Of a DNA stretch of 64,000 bases, positions 12,656-21,495 are shown one piece after another. The notes beneath the pieces are model-generated. The model worked only from the letters and a program-made list of their open reading frames with translations. It was not told the DNA's origin and ran no database searches. Origin of the DNA: Gimesia chilikensis (GTDB lineage Bacteria; Planctomycetota; Planctomycetia; Planctomycetales; Planctomycetaceae); contig NZ_CP036266.1 of NCBI RefSeq assembly GCF_007744075.1, positions 3,457,748 through 3,521,747 on the forward strand. The letters are read 5' to 3'. The position numbers and the translations under genes are program-made. Every line of letters starts with the position of its first letter. The first letter of the stretch is position 1.

Positions 12656-13102
12656 ATGGGTCACTCAGTTATCGAATTTCAGGGACAACAGCTGCGGTTG
12701 CACGACTCGAAAGTCAGGTGCGTTTATGAGGGGCTGCTCTATGAACGCGACCGACTGGGGGAACGCGACCGACTGGGTGCGGCGGAACTGCCCCGCAATG
12801 TGAACCGGTTATTTGACCGCTGGGAGTCAGAGCGGAATGGTCTGTTTCAGGCTCCGGGCTGTATCGACCTGGAACTGGATGACTGCCTGCAGGATCCCGA
12901 GGATGTCGTGGCCTGTCTGAAACTTGTAGATCAGCTGGAAGTCCACATTCGGGGGCTCAGCCTTCCGGTGCCTGGCGTTTTTGCCGATATGAAAGAGCTG
13001 CTGGAATTTCGCGAAATTGTCCCGTTCTTCGAACCGCAGAAAATTATGTTGCCTGTACTCAAGCAGTTTCGAGAACTCTTGCAGCAGAGGCCAGGCTTAT
13101 GA
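12656..13102 (+). CDS. Small orphan protein between the duplicated genes
   Basis: This 148-residue acidic soluble protein has no recognised family. It begins GHSVIEFQGQQLRLHDSK and contains a leucine/aspartate-rich central part with LELDDC and a helical C terminus. The start at ATG 12656 is preferred over the TTG at 12614, although its ribosome site is weak. An 18-base tandem duplication (12743-12778) gives a repeated ERDRLG hexapeptide at residues 30-41. It sits between two Imm49-like copies and may be another immunity-type or accessory protein; that is guilt by association only. Confidence 0.6.
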   Translation: MGHSVIEFQGQQLRLHDSKVRCVYEGLLYERDRLGERDRLGAAELPRNVNRLFDRWESERNGLFQAPGCIDLELDDCLQDPEDVVACLKLVDQLEVHIRGLSLPVPGVFADMKELLEFREIVPFFEPQKIMLPVLKQFRELLQQRPGL

Positions 13103-13116
13103 GCAGCTACGACTGA

Positions 13117-14012
13117 CGTGGGAACTGCGGGCGATGCCGGGGGATGAACCGTGAGCTTGTCCTGGGGCATGACTATTGATCAGAATGGGCGCACAGAACC
13201 CGTACTTAATTTGAATTACAGAGATCAATCGAACGGAAGAGACTATGGCCGGACTGGCAGACCGCTTACCGATGCTCGTTGAACTGCGTAGTGAGAATCG
13301 GGAAATCGTACGGGCAAATGCAGCCGATCCCAAAAAGGACTGGAACGGCAGTTGCAGCAGCACGCTGGCCAGCGGCTTGCGTTTCTTTGCGATCGCCGAT
13401 TATTTTCTGAACCACGACATCGCTTCGTTTCAATCTCAACTTTCAGAAGCGGTCAAAATCAGGATTGAGATGTTCGCACGTTCGGACAAAGGAGAGCCCA
13501 TTGACGGTTCATATCTGACAATGCTCTGTTACAAATCGTTGTTCGATGCGCTGGCGGCCTGTGACATGAATCGTGCCGAACAGTTGGCGGCACATCTCGG
13601 CGGACGCACTGAACTGGAGCGCGAACATGACCATCCGTTTGATTACACGCTCGGTTACACTCTGCTTGCCTTCGTGTTGCACGATCAGGAGCAGATGCAG
13701 GAATGGACTCCGAAATTCGTGGATCAGTGTCATAAGTCGAAAATGACGGATTTCCTGGGGTATGGTGCTGTCTTTCAGGCGCTGATCAGTCAAGATACAG
13801 CGGCGGTGAATGACGGACTGGCGAGCATCGTCCAGGGACATCAGAAACAGTCGAAAGGGAGCGGTATCTTCGTGAGCACTGACGATGAACTACTCTGCGT
13901 GTGGGGGCTGGGGATGGCCAATCTGGCACGGGCACACGGAATTCCCTCCGAAGCCGTTCCGCCACTGATTCCCCGGGAATTGCTGAGTCCGGTGAATCGC
14001 AGGTTTGAGTAA
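13117..14012 (+). repeat. Direct duplication, right copy
   Basis: This is the second copy of the unit at 11705-12600. It includes the leader and the full gene; sequence similarity stops just after the stop codon, and the gene at 12656-13102 is not duplicated. Confidence 0.9.
13245..14012 (+). CDS. Imm49-like immunity family protein, copy 2
   Basis: This 255-residue paralogue of 11833-12600 has the same length and 17 substitutions. Many change charge or size (L15R, E71K, K112E, R119G, R141L, R146H, R183Q), while the cores around MLCYKSLFDALAACDMNRA and FVSTDDELLCVWGLG are unchanged. A changed surface on a fixed core is what diverging specificity would look like, but no rate test was possible here. 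The leader and ribosome site are duplicated with it, so both copies should be expressed similarly. Family assignment carries the same uncertainty as copy 1. Confidence 0.6.
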   Translation: MAGLADRLPMLVELRSENREIVRANAADPKKDWNGSCSSTLASGLRFFAIADYFLNHDIASFQSQLSEAVKIRIEMFARSDKGEPIDGSYLTMLCYKSLFDALAACDMNRAEQLAAHLGGRTELEREHDHPFDYTLGYTLLAFVLHDQEQMQEWTPKFVDQCHKSKMTDFLGYGAVFQALISQDTAAVNDGLASIVQGHQKQSKGSGIFVSTDDELLCVWGLGMANLARAHGIPSEAVPPLIPRELLSPVNRRFE

Positions 14013-14145
14013 CTATATTGCGCTTTGCGTGGTGCTTGGACTTCCCTGATCGAGACTGGGTTGTGTTTTGGGATACGAATGTGTACTTGTGTTGTTATGG
14101 CAGAAACCATCGTCTTGAAACTTTTTTACTTTTGAGGCCGAGCTT

Positions 14146-14478
14146 ATGAGTAGTCCCGGGTATATCATCGCCCTGGTGATCACCTGCGTGGTGGTTGGGT
14201 TGATTCATATCTTTGGTTTTAAATCCCGAAGACAGGCCATCCGGATCCGTCGCGGCCAGATCATCTCTCCCAAAAAGAGTTATGAAATCCACGCCTGGTG
14301 CACGAACAAAGACGCGCGGGGCTTCATTCCGAATCGCCTGGCGAAATATGGCTACGAGGTGTTTATGGTTACCCCTTCTTACGACCGACCCGGAGATTTT
14401 ACGTTCGCCGTGCGGGGCCCGAGTCTGAAAAAACTGATGAGATTACTTAATGAAGATGCCGACTTTGAAGTGGTGTAG
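14146..14478 (+). CDS. Small membrane-anchored protein
   Basis: This 110-residue protein has one N-terminal transmembrane helix (about residues 6-26) followed by a basic stretch (KSRRQAIRIRRG) that places the remainder in the cytoplasm by the positive-inside rule. The soluble part contains WCTNKDARGF, a tyrosine-rich strand and ends LMRLLNEDADFEVV. No family was recognised. It lies 52 bases before the next small gene in the same direction. Confidence 0.65.
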   Translation: MSSPGYIIALVITCVVVGLIHIFGFKSRRQAIRIRRGQIISPKKSYEIHAWCTNKDARGFIPNRLAKYGYEVFMVTPSYDRPGDFTFAVRGPSLKKLMRLLNEDADFEVV

Positions 14479-14530
14479 TGCGACAGCGGAAGTGTTTCGG
14501 GATTAGACGACGCAAGCAAAGGAGACGAAT

Positions 14531-15169
14531 ATGGGGGCGAGTGGCTGGGTTGCTTATTGTGCGTATGAGTCTGATGTGGCGCGGGCGTTTCAGCAGTTGC
14601 GGCAGGCGGTGTTTGAGCGTCGCGACTATTCGCTGCCGGGGGATCTGCTGGATGGGCTCGACGATGCAACGTTGAATCAGAGTGCGCCGCCGACGCAGGA
14701 TTTGCAGAAGCTGCTCAAGATCAGTCAGGCCCTGGACCAGGCGCTGGGCGGCATGGGGTTTGATACGAAAGATACTGAGAAGCAGACGCGGTCGGTCGAG
14801 AAGCTGCTCGGCAAAATGGAGCAGCACGGCTTCGCTTCCGCCGCCCGGGAGACGCTCCAGCCATCGCAGACGCCTCCGCCGGCCTCGATTGATGAGTTAC
14901 TCGAACAGTGCGCGGAAGCCGGCACGCATTCGCTGCTGGACATCGACCATCTCTCCCCCACCCCGGAGCCGGGTGCCGCGACCCCGCTGAGCGAGGCAGA
15001 CCTGCAGACCCTGTTCGGTACCACCACGCCCGCGAAAGCCGCTGTGGAAACCGCCGTCACGGCGGGAACGCTGCACGACCACTGCGCCCGCTGGCAGGCG
15101 GTTTACTGCGCGGTGTATGCGGAGGGGACGCCGGTGGAATATGTGTTTGTGGGGGTGAGCGGGGATTAG
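14531..15169 (+). CDS. Conserved hypothetical protein
   Basis: This 212-residue protein begins MGASGWVAYCAYESDVARAF. The opening WVxYxxYxxDxxxALxxLRxxVF pattern and a later EAGTHSLLDIDHLS, followed by a LFGTTTPAKAAVE segment, resemble a small uncharacterised family I recall from actinobacteria; no function is known for it. The middle (about 65-110) is a proline-flanked helical region that may be an insertion. A strong ribosome site (aaaggag) lies before ATG 14531. It is the last GC-rich gene before the AT-rich block and could be part of the same accessory set as the Imm49-like genes. Confidence 0.6.
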   Translation: MGASGWVAYCAYESDVARAFQQLRQAVFERRDYSLPGDLLDGLDDATLNQSAPPTQDLQKLLKISQALDQALGGMGFDTKDTEKQTRSVEKLLGKMEQHGFASAARETLQPSQTPPPASIDELLEQCAEAGTHSLLDIDHLSPTPEPGAATPLSEADLQTLFGTTTPAKAAVETAVTAGTLHDHCARWQAVYCAVYAEGTPVEYVFVGVSGD

Positions 15170-15381
15170 GGGGGGCTGATGTATTTTTATTTTATATCCG
15201 AATGAGTATTAATTATTACGACATCGGAAATGCGAACTTCTAAGAAAGAAATCTTGTCTTGGTCTAATAGATCTATCGTGGGTAAATGGGAATGTGCCAA
15301 AAGATTGTATGATTTGTTTTCTGTTAAATTCTTTAATTCATTCTCGGGATAAAATAGAGACTAGTTTCTGGAGTCTGAAAA

Positions 15382-16647
15382 ATGCTGGGATTACAAGAGT
15401 ATCTAGACAAGTTCTTGAAAAAGAATAATCTCATAGTGGCACTACTCAGAAGAGGTTTAACTAAACGTTTAGATGATATAGGGCTGGATCTGAAGACTGC
15501 TCAGCTAGATCAACTTATCGAATATATCTTAAGTGATGGTAGCCAACCAATTGATCTGAACTTTAATGACGACGATTTATACAAATTTAGTTGTTCTAAT
15601 CAAAAAGAAGTTGAAGAAAAAATAGATGCGGTCATCCATGACTTAATTAATACTAACGAGATCGAAGATGAAATCCTTGAAGTTGAGAATGATCATCTTC
15701 AGTCATTGATTGATGAAACATCTTCTGTCCTTCTTGCATCCCTTAAAAATGAATCTCATGAGATGTTGAAAGGAAGGCGGGAATGTCGCGATAGATTTTC
15801 AAATAAAGTCACAGAAGTATGGGGGGAAGCTATAGGACTACTTGAGATGTTGTTTGTGATTGCATCTGAGTCAGTTGAAAATTATTTTGATCATTTCATC
15901 GAAGACTCATCGACTGATCGAAAACAACTACTCGACATTTTAGTTCGACTTCATGCAAGATCTTGCCAAATTACATCAGAGATACTGTTACTTTTACGAA
16001 ACGGTTATGCTGATGGAGCACATGCTAGGTGGAGGTCACTACATGAAGTTGTATGCACGGCACTCTTTTTATCTCAAGGAGATCAAGATCTACTCGAGCG
16101 ATACTTACTCCATGAGAAAATAGAATCATACAAGGCAGCGTTACAATACCGAGAGTACAGCGAACGTTTGAGTGTAGAGGAGATTACTGATCTCGAATTC
16201 GAAGAATTAAAGCAGAAGAGAGATGAACTCCTTACAAGGTATGGGAAAAGTTTCAATAGTACATACGGTTGGGCATCTGATGCGTTAGCAAAAAAAGCAC
16301 CTACATTCGCTGATATTGAGTTTAGAGTTAAATTGGATCATTTGAGGCCTTACTACAGACTGGCTAGCCACAATATTCATGCTAATTCAAAAGGGATCAC
16401 TGTGAAACTCGGCTGGGGTCTAGCAAACGATGAATATTTATTGGCTGGTCCAAGTATATATGGTCTTTGTGAAGCAGGACATTCAACAAGCATATCCTTA
16501 GTGCAGATTTCTATTGCTATTCTTACTTTGATTCCATCATTTGATTTTCATGTTATTTCCCAGTTGCTGTTGTTGTTGGAAAAAGAAGTAGGAGAAGCTT
16601 TCTTGTCTGCTCATCAAGAGTTAAACGAGAAAGCGAATTCAATGTAA
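15382..16647 (+). CDS. DUF5677 family protein in AT-rich DNA
   Basis: This 421-residue, mainly helical protein has a DUF5677-like core at about residues 190-390. LLRNGYADGAHARWRSLHE is the most recognisable block; YRLASHNIHANSKG and GLCEAGHSTSISL follow. Residues 1-130 are charged and probably a separate helical domain. DUF5677 has no established biochemical role; members are scattered and often lie in accessory or defence-like regions. Base composition is visibly AT-rich (A/T-ending codons, AAA/ATT-rich) from about 15180 to 16740 compared with GC-rich flanks, which suggests horizontal acquisition. Start ATG 15382 follows tggagt at 7 bases' spacing. No partner gene of a known defence system is adjacent. 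Confidence 0.7.
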   Translation: MLGLQEYLDKFLKKNNLIVALLRRGLTKRLDDIGLDLKTAQLDQLIEYILSDGSQPIDLNFNDDDLYKFSCSNQKEVEEKIDAVIHDLINTNEIEDEILEVENDHLQSLIDETSSVLLASLKNESHEMLKGRRECRDRFSNKVTEVWGEAIGLLEMLFVIASESVENYFDHFIEDSSTDRKQLLDILVRLHARSCQITSEILLLLRNGYADGAHARWRSLHEVVCTALFLSQGDQDLLERYLLHEKIESYKAALQYREYSERLSVEEITDLEFEELKQKRDELLTRYGKSFNSTYGWASDALAKKAPTFADIEFRVKLDHLRPYYRLASHNIHANSKGITVKLGWGLANDEYLLAGPSIYGLCEAGHSTSISLVQISIAILTLIPSFDFHVISQLLLLLEKEVGEAFLSAHQELNEKANSM

Positions 16648-16756
16648 TAATGATTATATCCATGGATGAAGTTGTTAAACATTTTGTACAACGGCAGTGT
16701 TTTATTGTCGACATGCGTGAATGCTACCCACTGGTGTCTACTTAATAGTCATAATT

Positions 16757-17041
16757 GATATCTCCTTTCCCTGGTCTATGCCGACCGGTATGATTTCTGG
16801 TTGCGTGCGCTGGTGCGTGGTTTTTCTGAGAACCGGGGGACCGGTCGTTCTGGGTAGGCGGCGCGTTTCTGCCTGAGACGTTTCAACCGGGGCTAAGGCC
16901 CTGCGGCTAATGTCTTTTGTGTGGCCCGTGTTGCTGAGTATCGGGGGGACGGTAGAGCAGCGGCTACTTGTGATGATTGCCCTGGTGCGTTTTTCTGGGT
17001 TGTGATTCGATCGGCGGGCAGGCACACAGGCCTGCCCCTAC
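16757..17041. repeat. Long interspersed repeat (C+A unit), copy 1
   Basis: A 248-base block (16757-17004) matches 17668-17915 without net length change. It ends in a G-rich hairpin (17012-17041, a GGCAGGC..GCCTGCC palindrome around cacacag). On the minus strand both copies share an open frame of about 85 codons, but composition and lack of a ribosome site make a gene unlikely. Confidence 0.8.
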
Positions 17042-17252
17042 TTTATTGTGTGCCAAATATTGTCATCCAAGGCTGGTTGTGGATTCATGATGCTGGAATG
17101 TAGAGTGGAGCAATTGCTGGTTGCTGAACCTGGGGCGTCTCGTGATATAATATGAGTGGCACTGTCTTGCTTTCGGATTCGCAAAATCCGTGTGCGTACC
17201 GGGATTCGTTGCTCTGTGATGAAACCAGTTCCAGTGATTCGAGGGGCTCATT

Positions 17253-17603
17253 ATGTCTTACTCGCAATTTGTCGTTTTTTTGTGGGTCATCACTCCTTCG
17301 TTTATACTGGCTTTCCTGATTCGAAGTATTCAACGTTCTCAGAAACAGAATTCACGTCTTCAATATTTGTATCCTTTTGTATTGGGATTGTTGTGGGGGG
17401 CTCTCATGTTTTACTGGGATGGACTCACTGAGAATCTTGTGGAATCACTGTTGAAAGCCTGCCAGACATTTCTAGTGCTGTTTTTCATTTCTCTACCGGC
17501 TTCAATGACCGTATATCTCAAGGACAGACCTGACTGGCTGGTGCCTGTCGTTATTTTCACTCTGCTGACTACCATCGTGCTGACAATTCCCAGCATATCC
17601 TGA
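17253..17603 (+). CDS. Small integral membrane protein
   Basis: This 116-residue protein has about four hydrophobic helices (residues 5-24, 40-57, 68-85, 95-113) separated by short charged loops (RSIQRSQKQNSR, YLKDRPDW). A gagggg ribosome site 7 bases before ATG 17253 supports translation. No family was recognised. The gene is bracketed by two copies of the long interspersed repeat, with about 210 bases on the left and 65 on the right. It is the only convincing coding sequence between 16650 and 18730. Confidence 0.6.
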   Translation: MSYSQFVVFLWVITPSFILAFLIRSIQRSQKQNSRLQYLYPFVLGLLWGALMFYWDGLTENLVESLLKACQTFLVLFFISLPASMTVYLKDRPDWLVPVVIFTLLTTIVLTIPSIS

Positions 17604-17667
17604 TGTCTGAAGAATTGACCTGACCGGCTTCTGTTTACATTGAACTGGTGCCTGCTGAGTACTGGTC

Positions 17668-17951
17668 GATATCCCCCTTCCCTGGTCTGTGCCGATCGGT
17701 ATGATTTCTGGTTGCGTGCGCTGGTTCTTGGTTTTTCTGAGAACCAGGGGGGCGGTCGTGTCTGTGTATGTGCGCGTTTCTGCCTGAGACGTTTCAACCG
17801 AGGCTAAGGCCCTGCGGCTGATGTCTTTTGTGTTGTCCGTGTTGCTGAGTATCGGAGAGGCGGTAGAGCAGCGGCTACTGGTGATGTTTGCCCTGGTGCG
17901 TTTGCCTGGGTTGTGTGCTGCGCGGTGGGCGGACAGGTGGGTCCGCACCTT
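17668..17951. repeat. Long interspersed repeat (C+A unit), copy 2
   Basis: This is the second copy of 16757-17041 in direct orientation, with scattered substitutions. The terminal hairpin is less perfect here (gcggacaggtgggtccgc, 17927-17944). Confidence 0.8.
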
Positions 17952-18058
17952 GCATTTTTGATGGAATGTGAGTTGGTTATGGAGGGCTGGTTTGTTCGTT
18001 GTCTGTTGTGTGGCTTGCGGTTTGATTGTGGCGATGGGGACGTGGGGGTCAAGACAAA

Positions 18059-18142
18059 ATTTTGTCCCGATGTGGCCGGATTTTGTCCTGGTCTGTCCCG
18101 GAATTTGTCCCGCTGTGTCCTGAATCTGTCTGGCTGTGGCCG
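18059..18142. repeat. Degenerate tandem repeat, about 4 x 21 bases
   Basis: Four successive units of 20-22 bases follow the pattern (t/a)tttgtcccgctgtggccga with variations. They lie in the non-coding stretch between the membrane protein gene and the M16 operon. A short hairpin (gttcgatttttcgaac, 18150-18165) follows. Confidence 0.6.
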
Positions 18143-18376
18143 ACTGTTAAGTTCGATTTTTCGAACTGGTGCTGCAGAAACAGGTGTGGAGCGGGTGAAC
18201 ATGGGCGGCGATTCCGGTGCTGAGGTGTCACTGGTGCGGCGTGTTTCGGTGCTCAATCAGGTGCCTCGCGCGCGAGCCAGATTTCGAAGAGGATACGGTT
18301 CGGCGGGAGGGGATCAAGGGCGGTCTGGTCAGGTGTGGGGATTTGTGTGTGGGGATTTGTCTGGTGCGGTTGGGGA

Positions 18377-18460
18377 GATGGATGTGGATTGTGTGGTTGA
18401 GCTGGGACCTCTTGTTGCCTGTGGCAATCCCGGATTTTATCCGGGACCACCCGGTGGGGG
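18377..18460. repeat. Hairpin repeat B, copy 1
   Basis: This 84-base unit contains two adjacent palindromes: gttgcctgtggcaat and cccggattttatccggga, followed by ccacccggtggg. Close copies are at 18551-18637 and 21597-21677. This is a REP-like structured repeat with no coding content. Confidence 0.75.
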
Positions 18461-18637
18461 GTTCATCAGGTGCGGTTGGGGAGTGTTCTGGGGTTGTTTG
18501 TCGCGTGGCGGGCGGACACGTGGGGCCGTGCCCTACGGTTGGGGTTGGGGAGATGAGTGTGGATTGTTTGGTTGAGCTGGGGTTTCCTGTTGCCTGTGGC
18601 AATCCCGGATTTTATCCGGGACCACCCGGTGGGTTGT
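18461..18637. repeat. Composite hairpin repeat A+B, downstream of the M16 operon
   Basis: Repeat A (18503-18538, a cggac..ggccg-type G-rich palindrome ending in ccctacgg) is directly followed by repeat B (18551-18637). The whole arrangement, including the ggggagtgttct lead-in, recurs in the same orientation at 21496-21677. The two copies bracket the M16 gene pair. Confidence 0.75.
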
Positions 18638-18731
18638 GAGGGGAATGGGTTTTGTTGCTGGTTGGTGGGTTGGTTGTTTGATCAATTACCGGCGGCTAGC
18701 GCCTTGCCGCTCAGAGTATTTAGTTTCCTGG

Positions 18732-19964
18732 TTAATCGACTACGGTTGTCATGGGGCCTACGGCGGCGGTGGTGCTGTGGCCGAGGGGGTATTTTTTCAG
18801 GAGTTCCTGGATGTCGTCCAGTGAGATGTTGTTTAAGAGTTCGAGATCGTCGGCGACGGAGTAGTACTTCTGGCGATAGACCCAGTTGCCTCCCAGGGAG
18901 GAGAGGCGGCCCATGGGGCGTTCGCTGCGGAGGACCAGTCGCGAGGCGAGTTTGTTTTTGGCACGGTCCAGTTCTTCCTGGGTGATGCCGTTCTGGTTCA
19001 CGTCGTCGAAGATCTGCTGGATCAACTGGAGGTTACTTTCAATCAGATCAGGTTCGGAACAGAGGTAGGTCAGCCAGGTGCCGCTGCCGTCGTATTCGTT
19101 GAAACCGATCTCGGCGGATTCGGCCAGGCCGGGGTCGACCAGCTTCCAGTACAAGCGGCTGTTGGAGTCGTCGCCGATGACGACCGCGAGGATTTCTGCG
19201 GGGAGCCGCAGGATGTCGCGGGCGGAAGGAGCCGGAGCGAGCTGCATGATGTGCTGCTGCTGGGTCTTCTTTTCGGTGATGATCTGCGTGCCAGTTTTGG
19301 GCTGGGCTTCGTCGGTGGGACGGTCTGTCTGTCCGCCGGGCCAGTGGTCGCAGAATTTGTGTGCGAGCTCGAGGACCTTGTGCCAGTCGGCGTTGCCGGC
19401 TACCGCGAGGGTAAGGTTGCCGGCGAGGTAATGTTTCGCGTGGTAGTCGCGCATCTGCTCTGCGGTGAGGTCGGTGATGGACTGCACGGAACCGAGGATG
19501 CTCTGCCCCAGCGGGTGACCCTGGAAGTGGGCCTGCATCACTTTTTCGTAGGCGGTGAAGCTGTGCAGGTCGTCGTACATGCCGATCTCTTCGAGGATGA
19601 CCTTCTTCTCCATGTCGAAGTCGTCCTGGCGGAGACTGGGGTGAATCAGTGTGGAGAGCAGTTCCATTGCGGTGTCGATGTACTCGGGGAGAAACGAACC
19701 GTAATAGAGGGTGATCTCTTCGCTGGTCGAGGCGTTATAGTTCGCACCGATCTCGTCGAAGATGCGGTTGACGTCGTCGGCCGTGTATTTTTCGTTCCCC
19801 TTGAAGGCCATGTGCTCGAGGAAGTGACTGACGCCGGAGACGTCAGCGGTTTCATCGCGCGAGCCGGTGCGGACGAAGTAGCCGATGGCGAGGCTGTGTG
19901 CGTTGGGATTGAGTTCGGCGATGATCTGCAGGCCGTTGTCCAGTTTGGTTTCATGAAAGATCAC
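18732..19964 (-). CDS. M16 family zinc peptidase, catalytic subunit
   Basis: This 410-residue single-unit M16 metallopeptidase carries the inverted zinc motif HFLEH (His47, Glu50, His51). The downstream acidic ligand region [11 protein letters not shown] lies near residues 124-134. The C-terminal half is present but lacks the usual R..K.GL.Y arginine/tyrosine signature. It follows the partner gene with a 14-base overlap (19951-19964), so the two are translationally coupled and should form a heterodimer like MPP or the SPH2681/2682 type. No signal peptide is seen, so it is probably cytoplasmic. Role: degradation or processing of unfolded peptides. Confidence 0.9.
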   Translation of the reverse strand: MIFHETKLDNGLQIIAELNPNAHSLAIGYFVRTGSRDETADVSGVSHFLEHMAFKGNEKYTADDVNRIFDEIGANYNASTSEEITLYYGSFLPEYIDTAMELLSTLIHPSLRQDDFDMEKKVILEEIGMYDDLHSFTAYEKVMQAHFQGHPLGQSILGSVQSITDLTAEQMRDYHAKHYLAGNLTLAVAGNADWHKVLELAHKFCDHWPGGQTDRPTDEAQPKTGTQIITEKKTQQQHIMQLAPAPSARDILRLPAEILAVVIGDDSNSRLYWKLVDPGLAESAEIGFNEYDGSGTWLTYLCSEPDLIESNLQLIQQIFDDVNQNGITQEELDRAKNKLASRLVLRSERPMGRLSSLGGNWVYRQKYYSVADDLELLNNISLDDIQELLKKYPLGHSTTAAVGPMTTVVD

Positions 19965-21201
19965 GGGGCACCTCCAGCGGTTTGGGGCCGATCGTTAAGA
20001 CGGTGAAATTGGCGGCGGGATGAGCGTGGACATAACCGAGAATACGGTCGGTCGTGAGCTGCTGAATTTCGTCGTGAATCTGATCGAGGGTAGTAATGTG
20101 TTTGAGATAGAACCAGTCGCGGGCGATCGAAGCGGCGCGGGAAGACGTGGATTCCTGCGACATGATCAGCGAGCTTTTGGCGCGGGCCTTACAGCGTTCG
20201 AGTTCGGAGATGTCGATACCTTCGCCGAGTCGCTGGAGTTCGTGGAGCGTGACGTCGAGTGTTTCCTGGGCCCGTTCGGAGGTGGTGCCTGCGTAACAGA
20301 GGACGCGCCCGATGCCTGGCATGCCGACGAGCGAGGCGGAGACGGTGTAGCAGAGCCCCCGCTTTTCGCGGACTTCGGTAAACAGGCGGGCGCTCATGCC
20401 GCCACTGAGGATGCCGACGGCGGCCCAGGCGGTGTAATAGTCGGGATGGCCGTAGGGGACGGCGTCATAAGCGACGCCGAGGTGTGTCTGGGTGGTTTCC
20501 TGTTCGGTAAAGAAGGTTTTCTCGGTCGGGAAATCCAGAGCGGGTTCTTCGCGGCCGGCACTGGGTTCCCAGTCGCCGAAGAGGCTTTCGATGAGGTCGC
20601 GAACTTCGTCGAAGTCGATGTTGCCGGCGATCCCGATGATGGTGTCGTCGGGATGGAAGCCTGCGTTGTAATGAGTGCGGATATCATCGATGGTGATGCC
20701 TGCCAGGTGCGCGAGTTCGCCGTCACTGGGAAGTCCCCAGGGAGCGGGAAAGGCGCGGCGTTTGAGTTCGACGAGTGCTTTCTGCCGGGCATCGTCTTCG
20801 ACGGACAGCAGGGCCTGGGCGACGCCGGCGCGGGAGGCATCGAACTGGTCCTCGGGCAGATGCGGTTCACGAATGATGTGGGCGTAGATTTTGAGGGTCT
20901 CACCGATTTTGTCCGCGAGGGTGGCCCCGGTGAAGGTGATGTGGGCGTTGGAGACCCCTTCATGTCGCTGGACGCCGAGGTTGTCGAGGGCGCTGGAGAG
21001 CTGCTGGCTGTCGTACTCCCCTGCACCGCGGGAGATCAGATCGGCGAGGATACTGGCGGTGCCGCGTTTGTCGGGGGGATCGTAAATGCTGCCGCCGGGG
21101 ACCATGATCGTGAATGCGGCCGACTGGACGTCGGGCATCGATTCGGTCACCAGTGTCAGCCCGTTTGGAAAACGATGCGTTTGAATCAGTTGTTTGCCCA
21201 T
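19951..21201 (-). CDS. M16 family peptidase-like, non-catalytic partner
   Basis: This 416-residue M16 protein has lost the zinc motif: the place of HxxEH holds [11 protein letters not shown]. It keeps the C-terminal substrate-binding signature ([14 protein letters not shown], about residues 280-293). This is the reverse of the downstream gene, which has zinc ligands but no arginine/tyrosine pair, so the two subunits complement each other. It is the first gene of the two-gene operon, and transcription starts in the repeat-containing region 21202-21500. No signal peptide. Confidence 0.88.
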   Translation of the reverse strand: MGKQLIQTHRFPNGLTLVTESMPDVQSAAFTIMVPGGSIYDPPDKRGTASILADLISRGAGEYDSQQLSSALDNLGVQRHEGVSNAHITFTGATLADKIGETLKIYAHIIREPHLPEDQFDASRAGVAQALLSVEDDARQKALVELKRRAFPAPWGLPSDGELAHLAGITIDDIRTHYNAGFHPDDTIIGIAGNIDFDEVRDLIESLFGDWEPSAGREEPALDFPTEKTFFTEQETTQTHLGVAYDAVPYGHPDYYTAWAAVGILSGGMSARLFTEVREKRGLCYTVSASLVGMPGIGRVLCYAGTTSERAQETLDVTLHELQRLGEGIDISELERCKARAKSSLIMSQESTSSRAASIARDWFYLKHITTLDQIHDEIQQLTTDRILGYVHAHPAANFTVLTIGPKPLEVPRDLS

Positions 21202-21495
21202 ACGGGTTGCAACCTTCCTGACTGGAGAGACGGTATAAACTGTGAGCAGAACGGGGGTCGCGATGGGTCTCGTCTGAAGGGAGACCGCGTTTGTCGTTCT
21301 GCAGTTGGATGTTATCTGAAATACTCGGGCGATCTTAGCGATTCGGCTGGTGAATTGGTAGTGTCATTTCGGGGTGGGATGGGAGTGTTGCTGCAAATGG
21401 TTGAGATGAATTGGGGGAGGCTGAGATCGGGTTTTATCGATTGGGGAGTTTTCTGTTTTTTCACTGTTGGACAAGCCAACAGATGGCGCCCGGTG

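Noticed and set aside
16757-18637. Possible CRISPR array because of repeated palindromic units.
   Set aside because: Repeat spacing is irregular, units are long and there are no unique spacers of constant length, no cas genes.
17804-18639. Several open frames on both strands in the repeat-rich stretch.
   Set aside because: Translations are Cys/Gly/Arg- or Thr/Pro-rich, follow the repeat units and lack ribosome sites; treated as non-coding.
19251-20006. A 251-codon plus-strand frame over the second M16 gene.
   Set aside because: Antisense shadow in GC-rich DNA; the M16 zinc motif on the other strand is decisive.
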